This document shows, piece by piece, positions 1-7,030 of a stretch of 10,431 nucleotides of DNA. The notes beneath the pieces were generated by a model. That model had not been told where the DNA came from. It saw nothing but the letters and a program-made list of their open reading frames with translations, and did not search any database. The translations under genes were made by a program, and so were the position numbers. The number at the start of each line of letters is the position of its first letter. Position 1 is the stretch's first letter. Origin of the DNA: Deltaproteobacteria bacterium (lineage in GTDB: Bacteria > Desulfobacterota > Binatia > Binatales > Binataceae); contig JAJXYM010000375.1 of assembly GCA_021780585.1 (NCBI GenBank), forward strand, positions 1-10,431, written 5' to 3'.

Positions 1-1128
1 GCTGGTCGCGGTCCAGCGCGCGGCCAGCGCCTGCGTCGCGAAGCTCATATCCATCACCTGCGCGGGATGGCCCTCGGCGCAGGCGAGATTGACCAGCCGG
101 CCCTGGCCCAGGATAAACAGCGTGCGACCGTTGGCGAGCAGGTAGGCGTCAACGTGATTGGTGACGTTGCGATCGATCTTCCTGGCCGAATCGTTGAGGT
201 AGGCGAGATCGATCTCGACGTCGAAATGGCCGGAATTGCAGAGGATCGCGCCGTCCTTCATCAGGCTGAAGTGGGCGGGATTAAGCACCGAGCGATCGCC
301 GGTCGCGCTGATAAAGATATCGCCGATTTTGGCCGCCTCGACCATCGGCATCACGCGCAAACCGTCCATCGCGGCCTCGAGCGCGCGCACCGGATCGACT
401 TCGGTGACGATCACGTCGGCGCCAAGGCCGCGCGCGCGCGCGGCGATTCCCCGTCCGCACCATCCGTAGCCCGCGACCACCACCACCGAGCCGGCGATCA
501 GCACGCCGGTCGCACGGATCACGCCGTCCATCGTGGACTGCCCGGTGCCGTAGCGATTATCGAACAGATGCTTGGTCTGGGCGTCGTTGACGGCGACCAC
601 GGGAATCTTGAGCGCGCCATCCTGGGCCATCGCGCGCAAGCGGATTACACCGGTGGTGGTCTCCTCCATGCTGGCGCGAACCTCGGTCGCCTGGTCGCGG
701 AACTCGGTATGAAGCAGGCTCACGAGATCGGCGCCGTCGTCCATCGTGATCGTCGGCCGGCGGCGCAGCACGGCGCGCAGATGGCCGTAATAGGTGTCAC
801 GATCTTCGTCATGAACCGCGTAGGTCGGGATCCCGTAGGCTTGGACCAGCGCGGCCGCGACGTCGTCCTGCGTCGAGAGCGGATTGCTCGCGCAGCAGAA
901 GACTTCGGCGCCGCCGGCCTTGAGCGCGCGCAGCAGATTGGCGGTCTCGCAGGTGATATGCAGGCAGGCGCCGAGGCGCTGGCCCTTGAGCGGCAGCTCG
1001 GTGGCGAAGCGTTCGCGGATATTGCGCAGGACCGGCATCTGGCGATCGGCCCATTCGATTCGTTTGCGGCCGATTTCGGCGAGTCCGAGGTCGCGCACGT
1101 CGTATTCGGCGCTCTTGGCGGATGACAT
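1..1128 (-). CDS. ahcY: Adenosylhomocysteinase (S-adenosylhomocysteine hydrolase), 3' end cut by the window edge
   Basis: This enzyme reversibly hydrolyses S-adenosylhomocysteine to adenosine and homocysteine, which relieves product inhibition of methyltransferases; it is cytosolic and uses bound NAD. I read 376 codons from ATG 1128 to the left edge. Visible motifs are CLHITCET (about residues 55-62), DDGADL (130-135), EETTTG (155-160), VNDAQTKHLFDNRYGTGQ (180-197, with Lys186, Asp190 and Asn191 in the substrate and NAD region), the Rossmann loop AGYGWCGRG (219-227) and NSGHFD. The last visible segment, GRLVNLACAEGHPAQVMD, matches the bacterial and archaeal form of about 420 residues, so roughly 45 C-terminal residues, including the conserved tail, lie outside. 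The start is fixed by AGGAG 9 nt upstream; the ATG two codons upstream meets TAG at once. It lies 23 bp after metK and is very probably cotranscribed with it. The family assignment is near certain. Confidence 0.97.
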   Translation of the reverse strand, partial: MSSAKSAEYDVRDLGLAEIGRKRIEWADRQMPVLRNIRERFATELPLKGQRLGACLHITCETANLLRALKAGGAEVFCCASNPLSTQDDVAAALVQAYGIPTYAVHDEDRDTYYGHLRAVLRRRPTITMDDGADLVSLLHTEFRDQATEVRASMEETTTGVIRLRAMAQDGALKIPVVAVNDAQTKHLFDNRYGTGQSTMDGVIRATGVLIAGSVVVVAGYGWCGRGIAARARGLGADVIVTEVDPVRALEAAMDGLRVMPMVEAAKIGDIFISATGDRSVLNPAHFSLMKDGAILCNSGHFDVEIDLAYLNDSARKIDRNVTNHVDAYLLANGRTLFILGQGRLVNLACAEGHPAQVMDMSFATQALAARWTATS

Positions 1129-1137
1129 CTACATCTT

Positions 1138-1142
1138 CTCCT
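1138..1142 (-). promoter_or_regulatory. Ribosome binding site of ahcY
   Basis: AGGAG on the minus strand lies 9 nt before ATG 1128, within the 23-bp metK-ahcY gap. It decides between two nearby ATGs: the upstream one (1134-1132) is followed directly by TAG, so translation starts at 1128. There is no room for a separate promoter of usual form in this gap, which supports a metK-ahcY operon. Confidence 0.8.
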
Positions 1143-1151
1143 GACGATTTA

Positions 1152-2339
1152 TCAGCGGCCGGAGCCGAGTCCGAAAGCGCTGCGCAATTGTTCCGCCATG
1201 TCGGTCTTTTCCCACGGGAACAGGCCGTTTTCGGCCGGACGGCCGAAATGGCCGTAGGCGGCGGTGGGTTCGTAAATCGGGCGCTTGAGCTGCAGCGTGC
1301 GGATGATTCCCGCCGGCCGGAAATCGAACAGTTCGCGCAGTGTGGTCGAAAGCTTGTGGTCGGGAACCACGCCGGTGTCGAAAGTGTCGATCAGGATCGA
1401 GACCGGCTCGGCGACGCCGATCGCGTAGGCGACCTGGATTTCGCATTTGCTGGCGAGTCCCGCCGCAACGACGTTCTTCGCGACGTAGCGGGCCATATAG
1501 CAGGCCGAACGGTCAACCTTGCTCGGATCCTTGCCCGAAAACGCGCCGCCGCCGTGGCGTCCGTAGCCGCCGTAGGTATCCACGATAATCTTGCGACCGG
1601 TCAGGCCGCAGTCGCCATGCGGTCCGCCGACCACGAAGCTGCCGGTCGGATTGACGTGAATCGTCGTGGATTTGCTCAGGTATTGCGGCGGAATCGTCTT
1701 GTTGATCAACTCCTCGATAAGCGCTTCGCGAATCGTGCCGTGGCTCGCGTCGGGATGGTGCTGGGTCGAGACGACCACCGCGTCGACGCCCACCGGACGG
1801 CCGTCGGCGTAACGCACCGTGACCTGGCTCTTGCCGTCGGGGCGCAGGAAGCCGAGCTTCTTTTCCTTGCGCAGCGCCGTGAGGTTCTCCATCAGGCGAT
1901 GCGCCAGCGAAATCGGCAGCGGCATCAACTCGGGCGTCTCGTTGCAGGCGAAACCGAACATCAGCCCCTGATCGCCGGCCCCCTGCTCCTTGAACAGCCC
2001 TTCACCCTCGGTGACGCCCTGCGAAATATCGGGCGATTGCGGCTCGATCGCCGTCATCACTGCGCACATCTTGCCGTTGAAGCCGATCTCGTCGTTGTCG
2101 TAACCGATTTTAACGGCCGTTTGGCGGGCAATCTTGACGTAATCAGGCTGATGCCGCGAGGTGATTTCGCCGGCCATCACGATCAGCCCGGTCTTCACCA
2201 GGGTTTCGAGCGCAACACGGGAATTCGGGTCTTCCGCCAGCAGCGCGTCCAGCACGGCGTCGGAAATCTGGTCGCACATCTTGTCGGGATGGCCTTCGTT
2301 GACGGATTCCGAAGTGAACAGAAAATCTTTGAGCGGCAT
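1152..2339 (-). CDS. metK: S-adenosylmethionine synthetase (methionine adenosyltransferase)
   Basis: MetK condenses methionine and ATP to S-adenosylmethionine, releasing phosphate and pyrophosphate; it is a cytosolic tetramer. The 395-residue length is normal for the family. Visible motifs include TSESVNEGHPDK (9-20, with the catalytic-loop His17), the signature GAGDQGLMFGFA (120-131), DCGLTGRKIIVDTYGG (243-258) and the phosphate-binding GGGAFSGKDPSKVDRSA (263-279). All three repeats of the fold appear complete, and no key residue seems lost. ATG 2339 is supported by TAAGGAG 10 nt upstream. The gene is preceded by its own sigma70-type promoter and a long leader, and is followed after 23 bp by ahcY, so production and recycling of the methyl donor are probably controlled together. 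The product assignment is near certain. Confidence 0.98.
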   Translation of the reverse strand: MPLKDFLFTSESVNEGHPDKMCDQISDAVLDALLAEDPNSRVALETLVKTGLIVMAGEITSRHQPDYVKIARQTAVKIGYDNDEIGFNGKMCAVMTAIEPQSPDISQGVTEGEGLFKEQGAGDQGLMFGFACNETPELMPLPISLAHRLMENLTALRKEKKLGFLRPDGKSQVTVRYADGRPVGVDAVVVSTQHHPDASHGTIREALIEELINKTIPPQYLSKSTTIHVNPTGSFVVGGPHGDCGLTGRKIIVDTYGGYGRHGGGAFSGKDPSKVDRSACYMARYVAKNVVAAGLASKCEIQVAYAIGVAEPVSILIDTFDTGVVPDHKLSTTLRELFDFRPAGIIRTLQLKRPIYEPTAAYGHFGRPAENGLFPWEKTDMAEQLRSAFGLGSGR

Positions 2340-2349
2340 TAAAGGTTAG

Positions 2350-2356
2350 CTCCTTA
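2350..2356 (-). promoter_or_regulatory. Ribosome binding site of metK
   Basis: TAAGGAG on the minus strand lies 10 nt before the metK ATG at 2339. It is one of only two strong Shine-Dalgarno sites in the window, the other being that of ahcY. The efflux genes and ptsH show none, so metK and ahcY look built for strong translation. Confidence 0.75.
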
Positions 2357-2454
2357 CGGACGCGGCTGATTCCGACGCGAACCCGGATGAATCGTATCCT
2401 GGCATGACCTGCAAAGCAGAGGGCGAGCGTTGCTCAAATCGTCCAATTACGAAA

Positions 2455-2478
2455 TCGCCGAGCGGCAAGGCTCGGCGA
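2455..2478 (-). other. Stem-loop in the metK leader
   Basis: In the metK leader, TCGCCGAGC (2478-2470) pairs perfectly with GCTCGGCGA (2463-2455) around the 6-nt loop CTTGCC, a 9-bp GC-rich stem. A further CGA/TCG pairing is possible beyond an internal loop. Only three T residues follow it, so it is a poor intrinsic terminator, though an attenuator or mRNA-stabilising hairpin is possible. It lies about 27 nt after the predicted transcription start and over 100 nt before the start codon. I could not match it to a known SAM or SAH riboswitch class. Confidence 0.55.
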
Positions 2479-2511
2479 ATCGACTGTAATCGCTTAAAAT
2501 CTGAATGAAGT

Positions 2512-2540
2512 TCTATAATCAATTTTAATGGACCGGTCAA
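2512..2540 (-). promoter_or_regulatory. Sigma70-type promoter of metK-ahcY
   Basis: On the minus strand TTGACC (2540-2535) is followed by a 17-bp spacer and TATAGA (2517-2512). The -35 box matches consensus in 5 of 6 positions and the -10 in 4 of 6, with ideal spacing. It sits in the most AT-rich stretch of the window. Transcription would start near 2505, giving a leader of about 165 nt before metK. The palindrome GACCGGTC (2538-2531) overlaps the -35 box and could bind a repressor. I cannot assign it to a regulator. Confidence 0.7.
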
Positions 2541-2547
2541 TAATCTC

Positions 2548-2587
2548 AAACCCGCCCCGAGGTCTTCCGGTCCGTCCGGCCGGGGGC
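2548..2587 (-). terminator. Possible weak terminator after ptsH
   Basis: Directly after the ptsH stop codon, GCCCCCG (2587-2581) can pair with CGGGGC (2559-2554), allowing one bulged C. An inner CCGG/CCGG pairing is also possible, and GGGTTT follows. The stem is GC-rich but the T run is only three long. Its place between ptsH and the metK promoter fits a transcription boundary, but the structure is imperfect and I rate it as weak. Confidence 0.3.
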
Positions 2588-2860
2588 TCAGTCCTCGCCG
2601 AAACCGTCCTCGAATATCGCTCGAATCGCGGCGGCGGCTTCCACCGCGTCGTCGCCTTCGATCGCGACCCTGACCTTCGTACCCTGACCGGCCCCAAGCA
2701 TGATCAGTTGGGTTACACTGCGCGCATTCGCCTCCTGCTTATCGATCCGTAGCAAAATTGACGAATTGAACTTTCTCGCCGCCTGCGCCAGCACCGAAGC
2801 CGCCCGCAGATGGAGTCCCAACCGGTTCCTGATTTCGAGCGTCGCTTCCACTGCCTTCAC
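2588..2860 (-). CDS. ptsH: Phosphocarrier protein HPr of the phosphotransferase system
   Basis: HPr takes a phosphate from enzyme I on an active-site histidine and passes it to EIIA proteins. The 90-residue length is usual. NRLGLHLRAAS (12-22) contains the phospho-acceptor His17 followed by Arg19. Ser48, in ARSVTQLIMLGAGQG, sits 31 residues later, exactly as His15 and Ser46 in classical HPr, so regulatory serine phosphorylation by an HPr kinase is possible. The Pro of the classical GLHARPA motif is Ala here, which I know from HPr proteins of Geobacter-like bacteria; the Leu after His is less usual. The start is uncertain: GTG 2860 or GTG 2851, the latter placing the active His at residue 14, and neither has a good ribosome site. 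The gene begins 70 bp after the RND pump gene and precedes metK. No other PTS gene is present. Confidence 0.93.
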   Translation of the reverse strand: MKAVEATLEIRNRLGLHLRAASVLAQAARKFNSSILLRIDKQEANARSVTQLIMLGAGQGTKVRVAIEGDDAVEAAAAIRAIFEDGFGED

Positions 2861-2930
2861 GCCGTTAACGATATGGGTTGGCGACGCCGTGGTAAACGCC
2901 GGGATCGGAGGGATGCAATCTTCACGAGTA

Positions 2931-5900
2931 TCAGGCGCGCGCGGGCAGATCGCGGTCGGCGGGTTCGCGCTCGGCCGGATCGCGGGGCCGCGGATGGCTC
3001 AGCAAGAACACGCCGACCGCGACCGGGGTCGCCAGCAGGATCGAGACGACCAGCCCGCCGATTACCGCGAGCGCGAGCGGCTGCTGGATACGCGCGCCGG
3101 CGCCAAGTCCGAGCGCCAATGGCGCGAGGCCGGCGATCGTCGCCAGCGTGGTCATCAGGATCGGCCGCAGCCGCATCCGCGCCGCGGTAACCAGGGCCGC
3201 GCGCGGTTCGACGCCGGCGGCGAGATCGCGTTCGGCGTGATCGAGCAGCAGGATGCCATTTTTGGCCGAGATGCCGATCACCATGATCAGCCCCATGAAG
3301 GACGAGATATTGAGCGTGACGCCGGCGACCATCAGGGCCGCGAAACTTCCGACCAGGCAGGAAGCCGCGCCGGTCAGCACGGCGATCGCGGGGGCGAAGC
3401 GCGCGAACTCCCACAGCAGGATGATGAACGTGGCGATCACGCCCGCGAGCAGCACCAGCGCGAGTTGGTGAAACGCCTCGCGCTGCTGCGCATAGAGGCC
3501 GCCATATTCGAGCGTGACGCCGGCCGGCAGCGTGAGGCCGGCCAGTCGCGCCTTGACCTCGGCGATCGCCGTCCCGAGGTCGATTCCCTCGACTCGCGCG
3601 GTGACATGGACGACCGGGCGCAGCCGCTCGCGGTCGAGTTCGACGCTCTTGCCCAGCCAGCGCATCGTGACCAGATCGGCCAGCGGCACATCGCCGCCGT
3701 TGGCGGTCCGCAGCAGGATCCGCGAGAGCGCGCCAAGATCGGTGTGATATTCGTCGGGATAGCGCACGCGCACGCCGCGCATCTGGTCGCCGACGCGCAG
3801 CCAGGTCGCGACCGTGCCCTGCACCGCCGCCCGGAGTTGCGTACGGATCTCCTCGGAGTTGAAGCCATAGCGTTGCGCGGCCGCCGCGTCGACCAGAATC
3901 TCCTGCTCGGGCAGGCTTTCGGTCAGGCCGCTGAAGACGTCGACCACGCCCGGCAGCGGCCGGATTAGATCGGCGATGCGGCGCGCGGTTGCTTCGATCG
4001 ACGGCTGATCGGCGCCGAAAACCTTGACCTCGATCGGTTCGGGCGTGCCCGAAAGATCGCCGACCAGGTCTTGCAACACCTGCGAAAACTCGACATGGAC
4101 GCCCGGCACGGCGGCGAGAATCCGCGCCCGCACCGAGTCGATAATCGCATTGATTCCGCGCGTGCGGCGCGACGCCAGCCGAATCGACATATCGCCGCGA
4201 TTCGACTCGGTGAGGAAAAACCCGAGCTGCGTGCCGGTGCGGCGCGAGAAGGCGACGATTTCGGGCGTGGTGCGCAGGACCTGTTCCATTTTGTGGACCA
4301 GCGCGTCGGTGTCGTGCAGCGTGCTTTCGGGCGGCGTCATGTAGTCGAGGATGAACGCGCCCTCGTCCATCGCCGGCAGATAGTCGACGCCGACCGCGCG
4401 ATAGAGCGCGAACGCCCCCGCGATCGCGGCGACCGCCACGATCAACCCCAGCGCGGGAACGCGGAGGAACGGCCCGAGGCTGGCGAGATAGGCCGCGCGC
4501 ACCCGCGTGAAGACGCGGCCGGGCGGCCGCGCCGGCCGGCGCATCGATTGCATCAGCGACTCCAGCGCGGGCGTGAAATAGAGCGCCAGCAGCAGCGAGA
4601 CGAACAGCCCGCCGCCCAGCGTCAGCGCCAGCGCGCGGAAGAAGACGCCGGTCACGCCAGTCAGGAAGATCAGCGGCGCGAACACCACCACGACCGTCGC
4701 CGTCGACGCGATCAGCGGCCGGCCCAATTCGTTGATCGCGGCGGCGACCGCCGCGGCCGGCGCGCGCTTTTCCGCATGCGCGCGATGGACCGCCTCGATC
4801 ACCACGATCGCGTCGTCGATAAACAGTCCGATTCCCGCCGCCAGTCCTCCCAGCGTCATCATGTTGAAGGTCATGCCGCTGGCGGCCATCAGCGCGAACG
4901 TGATCGCGATCGTGCAGGGCACGACCAGCGCCGCGATCACGGCGCTGGCGGCGCTCAGCGTGAAGCCGTAGACCACGGCGACCGCCAGAATCAGGCCGAT
5001 CACGATCGCGTCGCGCACGCTGGCGAGCGATTTGGCGACCAGTTGCGCCTGATCGTAGGAGAACGAAAATTTCGTGTCGGGATAGCGCGCGCGGAAATCC
5101 GCGAGGATCGCGTGCGCCGCCGCGGCAATCGCGCTGGTGTTGCCGTCCGGCTGGCGCGAGACGCCGACCAGCACGGCGCGGCCGTTTTCGCAGGAGGTGC
5201 GGATATAATCCTCGCGGATCCCCTCGGCCACCGTCGCGATATCGCGCACGTAGACCGGCTGGCCGTTCAGATTCGCGACCGGCAGCGCCGCGATCTGATC
5301 GGCGTCATGCAGATCCGCGCTGACCACCGCCAGCATCATCCGATGAGCGTCGGTGACGCGGCCGGCCGATTCGATCACGTTGGCCCGCGCGAGGCCGGCC
5401 ACCACGTCCGACGGGGCGAGCTGATGCTGCAGCATCCGGATCGGATCGAGCCGCACCACGTATTCGCGATATTTGGCGCCGACGACCTCGACCCGATAGA
5501 CGCCGGGAATCCGATGCAGCGTCGGCACGAGGTCGTAGCGCGCGATATCGGTCAGATCGGCCAGATCGCGCGCCTGCGACGCGACGCTGATATCGACGAT
5601 CGGAAACGTCCCGGTGGTCAGCAGCCGGCTCTGCACCGACGTTCCCGCGGGCAATTGCCCGCGCACTTCGTTGAGCGCCGCCTGCAGCATCTGGAAGCTG
5701 CTCAGCGGATTATCGTGGGAGGCGAAGTTGACGTCGATTTCGGAACTGCCGCGGGTGGTCGTCGAGCGCACCAGGGTCACGCCGATCGCGCCGTACGCCG
5801 CCTCCTCGAGCGGCCGCGTGACCGCGACCAGCATCTGCTTGACCGGCAGGTCGCCGCTGTCCGCCATCACGATCGCGCGATTGAACTGAATCTCGGGAAA

Positions 5901-5993
5901 CACCGCGCTGGGAATTCTGAAGGCGAGCAGAATTCCGAGCGCGGCGGCGGTGAGCGCCGCGAAGATCGCCAGGATCGAATTACCGCGCGTCAT
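2931..5993 (-). CDS. RND-family efflux pump, inner-membrane permease subunit
   Basis: This is the proton-driven inner-membrane part of a tripartite exporter. The 1020-residue length is typical. TM1 lies near residues 5-26, followed by the porter-domain start FPEIQFNRA, a first block of membrane helices at about 325-480, a second periplasmic half at about 535-840, and a last helix block at about 843-998. GLFIDDAIVVIE (389-400) carries Asp393-Asp394 in TM4 and SAKNGILLLDH carries Lys911 in TM10, matching the AcrB proton relay Asp407, Asp408 and Lys940, so the pump should be active. The segment LPAMDEGAF (539-547) and what follows resemble CzcA/CusA-type metal pumps, so the subfamily is mixed and the substrate open. 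ATG 5993 overlaps the adaptor stop by 4 bp. The N-terminus before TM1 is short. The highly charged C-terminal tail (about 1000-1020) is Pro- and Arg-rich. Confidence 0.95.
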   Translation of the reverse strand: MTRGNSILAIFAALTAAALGILLAFRIPSAVFPEIQFNRAIVMADSGDLPVKQMLVAVTRPLEEAAYGAIGVTLVRSTTTRGSSEIDVNFASHDNPLSSFQMLQAALNEVRGQLPAGTSVQSRLLTTGTFPIVDISVASQARDLADLTDIARYDLVPTLHRIPGVYRVEVVGAKYREYVVRLDPIRMLQHQLAPSDVVAGLARANVIESAGRVTDAHRMMLAVVSADLHDADQIAALPVANLNGQPVYVRDIATVAEGIREDYIRTSCENGRAVLVGVSRQPDGNTSAIAAAAHAILADFRARYPDTKFSFSYDQAQLVAKSLASVRDAIVIGLILAVAVVYGFTLSAASAVIAALVVPCTIAITFALMAASGMTFNMMTLGGLAAGIGLFIDDAIVVIEAVHRAHAEKRAPAAAVAAAINELGRPLIASTATVVVVFAPLIFLTGVTGVFFRALALTLGGGLFVSLLLALYFTPALESLMQSMRRPARPPGRVFTRVRAAYLASLGPFLRVPALGLIVAVAAIAGAFALYRAVGVDYLPAMDEGAFILDYMTPPESTLHDTDALVHKMEQVLRTTPEIVAFSRRTGTQLGFFLTESNRGDMSIRLASRRTRGINAIIDSVRARILAAVPGVHVEFSQVLQDLVGDLSGTPEPIEVKVFGADQPSIEATARRIADLIRPLPGVVDVFSGLTESLPEQEILVDAAAAQRYGFNSEEIRTQLRAAVQGTVATWLRVGDQMRGVRVRYPDEYHTDLGALSRILLRTANGGDVPLADLVTMRWLGKSVELDRERLRPVVHVTARVEGIDLGTAIAEVKARLAGLTLPAGVTLEYGGLYAQQREAFHQLALVLLAGVIATFIILLWEFARFAPAIAVLTGAASCLVGSFAALMVAGVTLNISSFMGLIMVIGISAKNGILLLDHAERDLAAGVEPRAALVTAARMRLRPILMTTLATIAGLAPLALGLGAGARIQQPLALAVIGGLVVSILLATPVAVGVFLLSHPRPRDPAEREPADRDLPARA

Positions 5994-7030
5994 TGCGGCT
6001 CCTGCGCGATCGTCACGCGCAGACCGTCCGACAGGGCGTAGCCGCCCGAAGTGATCACCGTATCGCCGGGTTTCACGCCCGCGAGCGCCTGCACCAGCTC
6101 TTCCGTGCCGAGTCCGATTGCGACGGGCGTGCGATGGGCGCGGCCGTCGGTCCCGGCGACGAAGACGTAATGCGCGCCGGTGGCGGCGTCAGCGAACAGC
6201 GCGGCGCGCGGCATCACCGTGGCGTTGGCCGCCGCCGCGATCGTCACGGTCACTTCGACCGGCGCGTTGGCCTGGACGACCCGCCGCGCGCCGACAAACT
6301 CAAGCCATACCGGTTCGGTCGCGCCGGTCGCCGCGAGACTCGGCGCGAGCGCGCTCACCCGCGCGTCGTAGGTCACGCCGGGCGCGATCGGCGTGGTCAC
6401 CCGCGCGGCCATCCCGGGCCGGATCGACGCCAGCTCGTTGGCCGGGGCGGCGGCGGTCACGCGGATATCGCGCGGATCGATCAGGTTCGCCAGCGGGTCC
6501 ATCGCGTTGACCAACTGGCCGTCGCTCACCAGCCGATCGGCAACGATGCCGTCGGCGGCGGCGATCACCGCGACGCCGGGACCGCCGGAATGGCGCCGCA
6601 CCGAGGCGGCCAGCGCGGCGGCGTTGGCGGGATCGATCCGCTGCGCGACGGCGAGTCCGTTTTGCGCCGCCTCGACCTCGCGGCTCAGGATATGGGCGAC
6701 GACCGCGCCGCGCCTGACGGTATCGCCGACGCGCAGATCGAAGCTGTAGATCCGGCCCGAAGTCGGCGCGCGCAGCGAGACCTGGCGAAGCGCGGCGGTC
6801 ACGCCGAGCATCCGGATCTGCCGCCGTATCGGCGCGACCGTGACGCGCGCGCCCGTCACCGCCATCACCACCGTGGCAGGCGCCGGCGCGGCCGCGTCAT
6901 CTTCATCGGCGTCGCCCGAGCCGCCGCTCCGGCCGCATCCGGCAAGCGCGATCGCGAGCGCCATCGCAAGCGCGATCCATCCGCGCCGCGCAGCGCGGCG
7001 CGTGACCGCGGCCGCGCCCGGCATCGTCAT
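5990..7030 (-). CDS. Lipoprotein membrane-fusion protein (periplasmic adaptor) of the RND pump
   Basis: The adaptor links the RND pump to the outer-membrane channel. The 346 residues begin with a basic stretch (RRAARR, 11-16), a hydrophobic segment and the lipobox ALAGC with Cys32, so it should be a lipoprotein anchored in the inner membrane. A Gly, Asp and Ala linker follows. The lipoyl-like halves are seen at about 82-118 (RAPTSGRIYSFDLRVGDTV) and 151-185 (AAADGIVADRLVSDGQLV), then the beta-barrel domain at about 186-265 and a membrane-proximal domain to the end (VKPGDTVITSGGYALSDG). The alpha-hairpin between the lipoyl halves has only about 30 residues, short for an AcrA-type adaptor. ATG 7030 overlaps the TolC-gene stop by ATGA; a second ATG two codons later is an alternative. 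The gene also overlaps the pump gene by 4 bp. Confidence 0.93.
   Translation of the reverse strand: MTMPGAAAVTRRAARRGWIALAMALAIALAGCGRSGGSGDADEDDAAAPAPATVVMAVTGARVTVAPIRRQIRMLGVTAALRQVSLRAPTSGRIYSFDLRVGDTVRRGAVVAHILSREVEAAQNGLAVAQRIDPANAAALAASVRRHSGGPGVAVIAAADGIVADRLVSDGQLVNAMDPLANLIDPRDIRVTAAAPANELASIRPGMAARVTTPIAPGVTYDARVSALAPSLAATGATEPVWLEFVGARRVVQANAPVEVTVTIAAAANATVMPRAALFADAATGAHYVFVAGTDGRAHRTPVAIGLGTEELVQALAGVKPGDTVITSGGYALSDGLRVTIAQEPQ

Noticed and set aside
428..443. Run of alternating GC dinucleotides within ahcY, possible microsatellite or Z-DNA tract
   Set aside because: It lies in frame and codes for alternating Ala and Arg in a normal part of the NAD-binding domain; GC-rich codon use explains it.
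2455..2512. Known SAM or SAH riboswitch in the metK leader
   Set aside because: I looked for the conserved blocks of SAM-I, SAM-II, SAM-III and the SAH element and found none; the hairpin alone is not enough to call a riboswitch.
4071..6041. Very long plus-strand open frame (656 codons) opposite the RND and adaptor genes, and similar ones at 67-1125, 1122-2342, 2700-3968, 7030-8358 and 8466-9797
   Set aside because: Their translations are Arg-, Asp-, His- and Gln-rich with no family motif, and each lies opposite a gene with clear motifs. They follow from high-GC third codon positions, where the complementary frame rarely meets a stop.
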